Shown here: in pieces, positions 1 to 8,182 of the stretch
How positions within the stretch are numbered: position 1 is the first letter of the stretch
How the letters are laid out: each line of letters starts with the position of its first letter
Source of the DNA: Pleurostoma richardsiae
Lineage: Eukaryota > Ascomycota > Sordariomycetes > Calosphaeriales > Pleurostomataceae
NCBI GenBank assembly: GCA_030052745.1
Contig: JANBVO010000108.1
Coordinates: 1-21,144 of the forward strand
Length of the DNA: 21,144 nucleotides
Reading direction: 5' to 3'
Program-made: the position numbers and the translations under genes
Notes under the pieces: generated by a model
What the model saw: the letters and a program-made list of their open reading frames with translations, nothing else
Databases searched by the model: none
Told to the model about the DNA's origin: nothing

Positions 1-460
1 TTTCGCTTGGCCCGAGCGCCTCACCAAAATTTAAATCCTGTCTTGAAGATATCTTTTACAACTAGTGGATAGGTTCGGCCGGCTTAGAGATTATTCTGGT
101 ATACTGTCTAGGCTTTCTTTAACTTTTTATAACGGCCGTTTGAATATATAGGAAGGTTTAAGAGATTTCCGTTTTACTTACTAGCTAATTAGAAATTACA
201 ATCTTCACCCCGTTTTATAGGTCTTAAGAAATGAAATCTTCCCCCTTATTTTATAAGGTTGGAAAATGAAGTGTACTACACTTTAGATAACTATATTAGG
301 AGTAGGAGTTGACGGACGACTAATTACGAAAGTAACTTTTAGGGTTAGAGTCCTTACTTAACACGAGGAGAGCTACGGTTATGTATGGTAAGCATCTGTA
401 TAATCAACTGCGTACTTAGCCGTAGAGCAGCGGTGTACTAAGAGCGTGTTAGATTGGACT
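1..460. other. AT-rich, gene-free stretch, probably RIP-decayed repeat
   Basis: No convincing coding frame is present. The sequence is rich in TA dinucleotides and low in GC: by hand count, positions 241-300 hold 19 G/C of 60, against 41 of 60 in the racemase at 1681-1740. This composition is what repeat-induced point mutation leaves in old transposon copies of filamentous ascomycetes. No terminal repeat, integrase or reverse-transcriptase motif is recognisable, so the original element cannot be named. The call rests on composition alone. Confidence 0.45.
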
Positions 461-700
461 AGTTGATTCGGGCATCGCTGTCGCCATCGGTATCAGCTAG
501 TGAGGGTGACCAAGCAAGAAGTAATACCCCAAACAGGCAGTTTGTTGAGAGCTATCCCAAAGCGGTATGCAGGGTGATGTTAGATGATTGGCCAAGGCGA
601 TGTACAATACTTCCTTATCGACGATTGCGGTTCCAAAGCACGCAGAGGATCCAGTTCCTTCAACGAGGGAACAGAACCGAAGAGGCATCCGAGAGTTTCT

Positions 701-713
701 TTTTTTATTTTTA

Positions 714-744
<31 letters not shown>

Positions 745-747
745 TTT
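701..747. repeat. (ATTTTT)n hexanucleotide microsatellite
   Basis: About seven tandem units of ATTTTT, with one unit shortened to ATTTT near the end. It creates a meaningless Phe-Tyr repeat in the overlapping forward frame, which should not be annotated as protein. It lies about 230 bp upstream of the racemase start and could be polymorphic between strains. Confidence 0.9.
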
Positions 748-873
748 AGCTGCAGGCATTTATTCTTCTGTGCACGAGAATATACAGCTATAGGGCCGCT
801 GGGCCTATCTGTGTCATTCTATGGCGAGTACTCAGCAGGTACATACATAAGCAGTAAATGACGGCCCTGCTGC

Positions 874-978
874 TCCATATGGAAGGATTATGCCACTGAC
901 CATACACCTCAGGACCAGCCTTCGTACTCCATACCTCCTGAGCGTCGCCCCTTTCGCCTTCTAGGAGACCCATATGGG
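874..978 (+). promoter_or_regulatory. Two related CCATATGG palindromes upstream of and over the racemase start
   Basis: TCCATATGGA at 874-883 and CCCATATGGG at 969-978 are perfect 10-bp palindromes sharing the core CCATATGG, 95 bp apart. The second contains the presumed start codon (ATG at 974-976). An inverted pair CTCAGG/CCTGAG (907-912 and 936-941) lies between them. No known factor is assigned. Short palindromes of this size can occur by chance, so a regulatory role is only a possibility. Confidence 0.2.
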
Positions 979-2575
979 AAACAGGGCAATGACAAGCGTT
1001 GTCCCTGACCGGGCCAATGGGGACCTGCCCTTGCCGGAGGAGATGGCCGGCGCCGTGCTCACCATCAACCTGGATGCCCTGCGCAGCAACTACCGACTTC
1101 TACGGGAGATGGCAGCCCCTGCGCGCTGCGCCGCTGTGGTCAAGGCCAACGGCTACGGCTTGGGTGCTGATCTGGTAGCTCACACCCTCGAGGCCGAGGG
1201 CTGCCACGACTTCTTCGTCGCCTATGTCGCCGAGGGCCTGAGGCTGCGTCGACATCTGCTCGCCAACAGCACCATTTACGTGCTTCATAGCGTACCTCCC
1301 GGCACGGAGCAGCTGGCGGCCGACCACGGGCTGACGCCGGTGCTCAACACCCTCGAACAGGTTGCTGCATGGCAGCGCCAGGGCCGGCGGTCCAGGCGTC
1401 CGCTGCCGGCCATCCTGCAAGTAGACAGCGGCATGTCGCGGGCCGGGCTCTCTCCCGAGGACATCGAAGTCGTGGCTGCGGAACCTGAGCGCCTCGCCGG
1501 CATCGCCTGGGTCGGCACCATGAGCCATCTCGCGTGCTCTGACGCACCGGACAACTCCGGAAATGCCCACCAGCTTGCCGCCTTCCGAGCCGCCCGGAAA
1601 CGGCTTGCCACGTTGGCTGGCGGCCCGGGCACGGCCCCGGCCAGCCTTGCCGCCTCGTCGGGCATCTTTCTCGGCCGCGACTACCACTTCGACCTCGTGC
1701 GGCCCGGGGCCGCCCTCTACGGCATAAATCCCTGCCCTGGCCGGCCCAGCCCGATGCAGCCGGTCGTGCGCCTGGATGCGCGCATCCTCCAGTGCCGTCA
1801 GGTCCCCGCCGGCACCGTAGTCGGCTACGGACACGCCTGGACTGCGGCGCGACCAAGTCGGCTCGCCACGGTCTCTGTCGGCTATGCCGACAACTTTCCC
1901 CGCAGCGGCAGTGGCTGCGGCAGCGCCTTTGTCGGGGGCGTGGAGGCCCCCTTCGCTGGACGCATCTCGATGGATATGCTCACCCTAGACATCACCGACG
2001 TGCCGGCCGCCGCCGTGGAGGCCGAGTTCCCCGTCGAGATCATCGGGCCCAACCGGCCCCTCGACGCTGTCGCCGAGGCTTCTGGCACCATCGCCTACGA
2101 GCTGTTAACCGGCCTCAGCCGTCGCTATCACCGCCGCATCGTCGACTCCCGAGAAGACACGTGCCGTGCGCTAGTCCACCTCCAGCAGCAGCCCCATCGC
2201 CATCGTCGTCGAGCATATAACAGCCCTGTCAGCCTCTACGCCATCTTGCAGCTGGGGGGTCTTCTGAGTTGTGATACAATATACCGACCATGGAAGCAGC
2301 CCACCTTCGGCCGCTGGGCGCCTATCATGGTTGCCACCGCTTTCTGCGTCCCGTTCTTTTTCCTGCACCTCATACGCCTCCCCATCTCTAACTACAGCGG
2401 GAACCTTTGTTCAATCTCGACGGTAGCCAGCATCATAATCTATCTGTGTGTCGGCATCCTGGTCGAGCTTATCATCGAAGCCATTCCCTCAATCACTAGT
2501 TATCCAGTTGAACCACCTGCCGAAGAAGCTAAGAGAGATGCTCTATCACAAAACATGTCCCTCGATGCGATTTAG
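974..2575 (+). CDS. alr: Bacterial-type alanine racemase with fused C-terminal membrane tail
   Basis: PLP-dependent alanine racemase (fold type III), interconverting L- and D-alanine. Residues about 26-392 cover the whole family. PLP lysine K57 lies in VVKANGYGLG, which also carries Y61. R156 is in VDSGMSRAG and R243 in HFDLVRPGAALYG. The catalytic tyrosine is Y285 in VVGYGHAW, followed by SVGYADNF and GRISMDMLTLD. Wording throughout is close to alphaproteobacterial Alr, and there is no intron, which fits acquisition from bacteria. Fungal NRPS-linked racemases such as TOXG and SimB are unrelated fold-type I enzymes. After residue 392 the frame continues for about 140 residues with hydrophobic segments (about 450-468 and 483-504). 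Residues 420-533 are homologous to the DUF7702-like protein at 11944-12836. A normal Alr would end near residue 390. M6 (ATG at 989) is an alternative start. The same-strand NRPS follows 670 bp downstream, suggesting D-Ala supply. Confidence 0.88.
   Translation: MGNRAMTSVVPDRANGDLPLPEEMAGAVLTINLDALRSNYRLLREMAAPARCAAVVKANGYGLGADLVAHTLEAEGCHDFFVAYVAEGLRLRRHLLANSTIYVLHSVPPGTEQLAADHGLTPVLNTLEQVAAWQRQGRRSRRPLPAILQVDSGMSRAGLSPEDIEVVAAEPERLAGIAWVGTMSHLACSDAPDNSGNAHQLAAFRAARKRLATLAGGPGTAPASLAASSGIFLGRDYHFDLVRPGAALYGINPCPGRPSPMQPVVRLDARILQCRQVPAGTVVGYGHAWTAARPSRLATVSVGYADNFPRSGSGCGSAFVGGVEAPFAGRISMDMLTLDITDVPAAAVEAEFPVEIIGPNRPLDAVAEASGTIAYELLTGLSRRYHRRIVDSREDTCRALVHLQQQPHRHRRRAYNSPVSLYAILQLGGLLSCDTIYRPWKQPTFGRWAPIMVATAFCVPFFFLHLIRLPISNYSGNLCSISTVASIIIYLCVGILVELIIEAIPSITSYPVEPPAEEAKRDALSQNMSLDAI
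2231..2575 (+). pseudogene. C-terminal fragment of a DUF7702-like membrane protein, in frame with the racemase
   Basis: Residues 420-533 of the racemase frame align with the last two transmembrane segments of the intact paralogue at 11944-12836. An ungapped hand alignment of tail residues 452-521 with paralogue residues 184-253 gives 20 identities in 70, including CxGxLVE in the last helix and a V-x-PPA motif after it. The N-terminal five helices are missing. GC is lower here than in the racemase (28 of 60 at 2401-2460 by hand count). The fragment is either a relic of a truncated gene captured as a read-through tail, or a functional membrane anchor. The absence of any stop codon between the two parts favours an expressed fusion but does not prove it. 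An unrecognised intron near 2150-2230 could alter the junction. Confidence 0.65.
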
Positions 2576-3245
2576 CAGAGCTGCAGCGTAGAATTCGAAG
2601 TGTTCGCACAGCCTGTTTAATAAGACTAGGGCATTTCAATAAATAACTACCATGTAAGAAACAAACTAGTTGTTCCAGTATTACCTTACCCGGGTATAGC
2701 TGAGAGCATCAGAAGAGAGCTAAACTCCGTCGTTGCTAAGACGATGAAGTAAGTATACGACTTTGTTCGCGATAACGAGCAAGGCTAAACCTAACGGAAC
2801 AAAATACTAGGTGGACGCAGCTGATTCCAACCTGTGCTGACGATTGAGCACCGGGAATAGCATCCCCCGAGGAGACAAAGTAGCTGAACTAGGACATGCG
2901 TAGCCCTGTACGGTATGAGAGGATTGTGGCTTCAATACCGTTTCGAGAGCGTCAGGATCCTCATCAGCGATCAGGGGTGGGAGCATCCTGCATGCCCAAT
3001 GCGGCATGGCATTCGCCCCTTTGGGAACTCCTCGCCTTGCCTCATTGGGCACTCTACACCGGTGAAGTTGATAGAGGCTGGTGCTCCGTATAAGTCTCAC
3101 CAGACAGCGTCCTTGATTAGGCGGGAAGTCTCAGGGCTAGGATCGTCATTGCTGTTGACAGTGGCGCGACGTGTATCAAGTTATTGTGACATAACTTCCT
3201 GATTTATGCACATCTGCGCTGCGCGACGCATCTCTCTCGCTGAAG
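2576..3245. other. Intergenic region between racemase and NRPS
   Basis: About 670 bp with no supported gene. Positions about 2600-2800 are TA-rich and resemble the decayed DNA at the window start; 2810-3200 is of mixed composition with short overlapping frames on both strands that show no family features. The last 100 bp should hold the NRPS promoter and 5' UTR. No clear TATA box or Zn2Cys6-type CGG repeat pair stands out. Confidence 0.5.
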
Positions 3246-6200
3246 ATGGGCTCCGTGCAGCTTGATGGCGGCGACTTGCTGCCGCTGCCATCGACGAAGC
3301 TACCATGCTTCAACATCACGCTGTTGGACCCCGATTCTCAGCCTTACCACGAAACGACAGTCAACACCGGGTCCATCAATACTGGAGCCTTGTTGCAGCG
3401 TTTTGCCTCGTTTATCGGTGCCGTGACCGAGGCTGATCGCGTTGTATTTGTAGCAGACACCACGAGGGGCCGGACTCTCGTCGACGCTACTGTAGTATCG
3501 CCGGGCGGCATTGCAAGACTCCAGCACATCCCTGCAGGTAGAGCCGACGTCAAGGTCGACGATTTCGACTTTGCCATCCGTCTCGTGGCCGACGATGTTC
3601 TGGGTGAGGCCAACGGAATTGCTCGCGACAAGTTGCCTGTGCCTTTCATTCTCTCGGTCGAGCTCAGCAAAGGAGATGGCTCTGCCAACCTTACGCTGAG
3701 CCTCCGCGGTGACCATGGGTCGCTAACGGCGGCCCAACATCTGCTCCGGCTCGCGGCCTCCTATCTCAGCACGGGCACTAGTGGCCACAACACGGAGCCA
3801 TCCCGTATCGTAACTGTGGCTCCGACAGAAGGCTCGGTGGCGGCACAGAGAACGCTGATGCACGAATGGTTCGAGGACAGCGCGCGTCGCCGTCCCGATA
3901 ACATCGCAGCCGAGCACCTGTCGCAAGACGCCACCTCGGTCTACCACCGCCGCGACCTGACCTACGGCGAGCTGGACGCCCTGGCCGAGCAGGTGGCGGA
4001 CGCGGTCAGTCTGGTTATCCCGGCGCTGGACTGGAAGCCGCTGCGGGGCGACCAGCGGGTTGTGCCCCTGTTCCTCCCCAGCGGCCCCGACTTCCTCGTC
4101 GGTTCGTTGGGCATCCAGAAGGCCGGCCATGCCTTTTGCCCGCTGCCCCTGGACGCGCCGGCGGAGCGGCTGCGCGTCCTGATCGACGACGTGCAGGCGC
4201 CGGCGGTGTTCGGCGTCGGGAACAGCCCATGGGCGGACACGAAGGAGCTCCGCGACGTGCTGTGGGTGGACATGTTGGCGCCCGAGGCCTGGCGGACCAC
4301 CGTCGCAGTTCCTGACGGGCCCCTGGTCGTGCAGCGCCGCGCGGCCACGCCGGACGACCTCGCCTACGTGCTGTACACGAGCGGCTCGACGGGCAAGCCC
4401 AAGGGCGTGCTCATCCCGCACGCGGCCGGCGCGTGCTTCCTCGACAGCATCACCACGCGCCTAGCGCACCTGCCGACCGGCCCGCGGCTGCGCTGGTTCG
4501 CCACGTCGCAGCCCACCTTCGACGCCCACATCTTCGAGGCCTTCCCGCCGCTGGCCCTGGGCGGCACCGTGTGCACGGCGGAGCGCAACCTCATGCTGAC
4601 GGACGTCGAGGCCGCCGTCGACGCGCTGCGCGCCACCGCCGCCTTCTTCGTGCCGAGCCTGGCCATGCTGCTGCGCCCGGCGCGCGTGCCCACCCTGCGG
4701 ACGCTCTTCGTGGGCGGCGAGATGCTCAGCCAGCGCGTCGTGGACAACTTCGCCGCTGCCTCCGCTCCCGCCACCGCCGAGGCGGCCCGGCCGGACGACC
4801 GATACTTCCTCAACTGCTACGGCCCGACCGAGGTCACCGTCTGGGTCTCGACGCAGTACGGCAGCAGCGCCACCCGCCGCTCCGTCGTGGGCGACCCGTT
4901 CCCGCGGACCACCGCCTTCCTGCTGGACCCGGACTCCGACGCGCCGCGCGAGGTGGCGCTCGGCTTGCCCGGCGAGCTGGCGCTAGGGGGGCCCCAGGTC
5001 GCCCAGGGCTACCTAAACCGGCCGCACGAGACGGCCAGGGCCTTCGTGGATAGTCCGGCGCTCGGGGGCCGGCTGTACCGCACCGGCGACAAGGTGCGCA
5101 TCGTGTGGGACGAGGACGGGCAGCCGAAGCTCGACTTCCTAGGCCGCTTCAGCGCGGACCAGGTCAAGCTCAACGGCCGGCGCGTCGAGCTGCCCGAGGT
5201 GGAGACGGTGCTGGCCAGGCTGGCGAGCGTGGCCGAGGTGACGGTGCTGGTGGCTGCCAACCAACTCGTCGCGTATGTGGTAGGCTGGGCCAGTGGCGGC
5301 GACGCGGCGGCCGAGATGGAGCACCAGTGCCGCGCCGAGGCGGAGCGGTGCTTGCCCGCGTGGATGCGGCCGCGGCGGTACTGGGTTCTGCAGGCGCTGC
5401 CGCGCACCGTGAACGGGAAGGTGGACAGGAAGCCGTTGGTGACCATGGCTATCGAGCAGCTCGCTGGAAAGCCTAGGACCAACGGCCTCGTCCGGCCCAA
5501 CGGCCCCGTCCGGTCCAACGGCCCAGCGCCAAAGCCGGCCGACCCGGAGACGGCGCGTGCCCCAGAGTCGCCTCCCGATGCCATGACCAACGGCAACGAG
5601 AAGGAGACGGCCTCCTCGCCCCCTCCGGATACTGCTTCGATCGTGTACCGTGCCCTTGCCACCGCACTCGACGACACCGATGTCCTCGACCGGGAGGGGG
5701 CAACGCCCCTCGCCAACCTCGGCTTCGACAGCCTGCGCGCGATGGCCTTCCTGCAACGGCTGCGCAGCACGGGCGTGAGCCGGCTGGCGATCCAGGACAT
5801 ATTACCAGTTACATCCATCGACGGCCTCATCAAAGTGACCGAAGCCCGCCGTGCGGCCCAACCGGCGTCCGCCGAGGAGAACACAGCCGCACGGCCCGAC
5901 GGCGGCCACGCTCCCCTCGCTGACAACGTCACCCACGCGATCGACGTGACCGCGATCGCGGTAGACGACGAAGAGGCCGTCTACGAGCTGCCGGTCGAGG
6001 CCAAGCTCCGCCACTTCGCACACTACTGCCGGCCCGGCTGCCTGGAAGCCCTGGGGCTGCCGGCGGCCGAGGTGGAGCAGGTGCTCCCGGCCACGAACCT
6101 CCAGGTGCGGTTCCTCACCATCGCCACCACGGAGGCGTTCCTCGACCCGGCGCGCTACTGGGGCAAGCCCGAGATCGAGCACTACGTGTACGAGGTGCCG

Positions 6201-7457
6201 GACGCGCTGGACCCGGCCCGGCTGCAGCGCGCCGTGGCCGCGGTGCTGGCGCGGTACGACTGCTTCCGCGCCGTGTTCGTGCCGGTGCGGCACCCGCTGT
6301 CGACCTTCGCGCAGTGCGTGCTCGCACCGTCGGCGGCCGCGATCCCGGTGGTGGAGACGGTGTGCCCGGCACGCGACAGCGCACAGCCGGACAGCCTATG
6401 GAGGCGCACCGTGGCCGGCACGCAGCGGGCCGCCGAGGAGGCCATGCGCCTGGACCGGCCCGGCGTCGCCGTGGCGTACGTCTGGTCGCCAGACCGCGCG
6501 CGCTGCGTGCTCGTGCTATCGCTATTCCACGCCCTCTACGACGGTGTCTCGCTGACCTACCTCCGCGAGGCCATCGCCGCCGAGTACTACGCTGCCCTTC
6601 CCGTCGCCTACCTACCTGTGCGCACCGCCGTCGAGGGCATCATGGGCGCCGATTGGACTGGCACCATGCTCTACTGGATGGCGCGCTTCGCCAACGTCCC
6701 CGTCTTCCGGCTGGGGCCCGCGCGCCCGGGCCCCGTGGCCGGCGCCACCCCGTACTCGGCCTCGGGCGAGACGCACATGCGGAGTTTGTTCGTGGTCTCG
6801 CGGCTGACCCTGCAGGAGCTGTCGGCGCGCGTGCGCGGCGGCCTGGGCGCCTCGCTGATCGCCGTGGTCGAGGCGGCCTACGCCAGCGTGCTGGCGCAGA
6901 CATGGCGGGGCGCCAGCGAGGACCGTCTCGACGTGCAGTTCGGGTGCGTCATGAACGGGCGGCAGACGGACGCGGCGCAGCGGTGCATGGCCGCCATGAT
7001 GGCCATGGCGCCCGTGCACCTGGTCGTAGACCGGCGCGTCTCGCCGCCACGCACCAACCGCGAGACGTGCCGTGCGCTGGTCGCGCAGCACCAGGACGCG
7101 GCGCCGCACCTCCAGGCGCCATGCCCGACGCGCGACCTGGCCGAGCTGGCCATGAACCGCTTCGACACGGTCCTCAACGTGCACGCGTACGTGGCCCCCG
7201 CCCGCGACCTGCCGGGCTTCAACGCCGAGGAGAACCTGCGGGCGCCCTTCAAGGAGATCGACACGGGCTTCCCGCTCCTGGTCGAGCTGTGGCCGGCCCG
7301 CGGCGACTGGGGCGAGAAGATTGTCTGGAAGGCCGTCTACAATGCTCGCCGGCCCGGCTACGAGTTCCTCACCGACGAGTGGGCGGCCAGCGCCCTCGCC
7401 GCGCTGGACGAGGCCCTGCTAAGGATCTTGGACGACCCCGACGCCCCTTTTTCCTGA
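3246..7457 (+). CDS. Single-module nonribosomal peptide synthetase (A-T-C)
   Basis: A 1403-aa intronless NRPS. Residues 1-200 are an unassigned region. The adenylation domain (about 205-730) has A3 YTSGSTGKPKG at 377, A5 NCYGPTE at 523, A7 YRTGD at 611, A8 GRFSADQVKLNG from 633 and A10 NGKVD at 723 (K725). Aligned by eye to GrsA, the specificity residues read D-A-F-F-F-G-C-V-W-K. Bulky side chains suggest a small amino acid; the substrate is not proven. A linker (about 735-785) repeats RPNGP/RSNGP. The carrier domain has the phosphopantetheine serine S829 in LGFDSL. The C-terminal condensation-like domain (about 895-1400) has LPATNLQ near 947 and F-H1095-A-L-Y-D1099-G, keeping the second histidine and aspartate of HHxxxDG. 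The later NTxxxR motif is replaced by residues near 1251-1260. There is no epimerisation, thioesterase or reductase domain. The start has a strong context (A at -3, G at +4). Confidence 0.93.
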   Translation: MGSVQLDGGDLLPLPSTKLPCFNITLLDPDSQPYHETTVNTGSINTGALLQRFASFIGAVTEADRVVFVADTTRGRTLVDATVVSPGGIARLQHIPAGRADVKVDDFDFAIRLVADDVLGEANGIARDKLPVPFILSVELSKGDGSANLTLSLRGDHGSLTAAQHLLRLAASYLSTGTSGHNTEPSRIVTVAPTEGSVAAQRTLMHEWFEDSARRRPDNIAAEHLSQDATSVYHRRDLTYGELDALAEQVADAVSLVIPALDWKPLRGDQRVVPLFLPSGPDFLVGSLGIQKAGHAFCPLPLDAPAERLRVLIDDVQAPAVFGVGNSPWADTKELRDVLWVDMLAPEAWRTTVAVPDGPLVVQRRAATPDDLAYVLYTSGSTGKPKGVLIPHAAGACFLDSITTRLAHLPTGPRLRWFATSQPTFDAHIFEAFPPLALGGTVCTAERNLMLTDVEAAVDALRATAAFFVPSLAMLLRPARVPTLRTLFVGGEMLSQRVVDNFAAASAPATAEAARPDDRYFLNCYGPTEVTVWVSTQYGSSATRRSVVGDPFPRTTAFLLDPDSDAPREVALGLPGELALGGPQVAQGYLNRPHETARAFVDSPALGGRLYRTGDKVRIVWDEDGQPKLDFLGRFSADQVKLNGRRVELPEVETVLARLASVAEVTVLVAANQLVAYVVGWASGGDAAAEMEHQCRAEAERCLPAWMRPRRYWVLQALPRTVNGKVDRKPLVTMAIEQLAGKPRTNGLVRPNGPVRSNGPAPKPADPETARAPESPPDAMTNGNEKETASSPPPDTASIVYRALATALDDTDVLDREGATPLANLGFDSLRAMAFLQRLRSTGVSRLAIQDILPVTSIDGLIKVTEARRAAQPASAEENTAARPDGGHAPLADNVTHAIDVTAIAVDDEEAVYELPVEAKLRHFAHYCRPGCLEALGLPAAEVEQVLPATNLQVRFLTIATTEAFLDPARYWGKPEIEHYVYEVPDALDPARLQRAVAAVLARYDCFRAVFVPVRHPLSTFAQCVLAPSAAAIPVVETVCPARDSAQPDSLWRRTVAGTQRAAEEAMRLDRPGVAVAYVWSPDRARCVLVLSLFHALYDGVSLTYLREAIAAEYYAALPVAYLPVRTAVEGIMGADWTGTMLYWMARFANVPVFRLGPARPGPVAGATPYSASGETHMRSLFVVSRLTLQELSARVRGGLGASLIAVVEAAYASVLAQTWRGASEDRLDVQFGCVMNGRQTDAAQRCMAAMMAMAPVHLVVDRRVSPPRTNRETCRALVAQHQDAAPHLQAPCPTRDLAELAMNRFDTVLNVHAYVAPARDLPGFNAEENLRAPFKEIDTGFPLLVELWPARGDWGEKIVWKAVYNARRPGYEFLTDEWAASALAALDEALLRILDDPDAPFS

Positions 7458-8182
7458 GAGATATTACTTTCCACGGGAGTGAGGCAGCACAGTTTGGGTG
7501 AGACTTGTCTGACAGTATCTGACGGCATGAAGCATTGTGTATGTTCATTGTTCACCTGCCATGGCATGCCGGTATTTGGAGTTGGCTTCATTTTCACCTC
7601 ATTTTTTCTTAGCTGGACTCGGTCTATTCCCATACTTCGTAATGGACACAACCGTCTCCTGTACTTCACTACTGATCTTAGAGATTCAAGATCTACTCCT
7701 AATCGAGTCGCCCTCTTGTAAATGAGCAGATGCGCAAACGTGGGTTGCCATCGACCCTGATATCCAGTCATTCGAGCCCTATTCTATCACGCTGTATATG
7801 CTTCAGAAAGAAAGATCACCATCGGACAGATAGAATCGGATCAACGCTAGCGTGTCAGGCATGAGAAATGACCAAAGATCCCGGTATACAGTATATTTAT
7901 CAAAGGATCTGGCGATGCCTCTGTCTTACACACATGAGAGCCTGCAACACCCATTACACCAAGCCCGAACTGAGCGCGGCCAGCATGAAGTTATTTACGC
8001 AGAGCAGATACGAAGAGCAAGCTGACGACCAGTCGTTTCTAGGACGATTCCCATCGCACTGTAGTAACCTGTCGGAGAGCAAGAGGAGGGGGAGATTCAT
8101 CAAACAACTAAGCTGGATGCTGAAGCTACATCGAAACATTGCCCTATTCCTAACCGCAGCCTCAATTTCTCGACTCTCTTCC
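7458..8182. other. Convergent intergenic region between NRPS and P450
   Basis: The NRPS and the P450 converge here, so this 725-bp stretch should hold both 3' UTRs. Only short frames without family features are present, on either strand. No RNA gene or repeat was recognised. Confidence 0.6.

Noticed and set aside
463-861. Forward frame with alternating Phe-Tyr stretch
   Set aside because: The repeat comes from the ATTTTT microsatellite; there is no domain and the surroundings are AT-rich noncoding DNA.
6314-7501. 395-codon forward frame overlapping the NRPS end
   Set aside because: It is an Arg- and Gly-rich out-of-frame reading of the condensation domain region.
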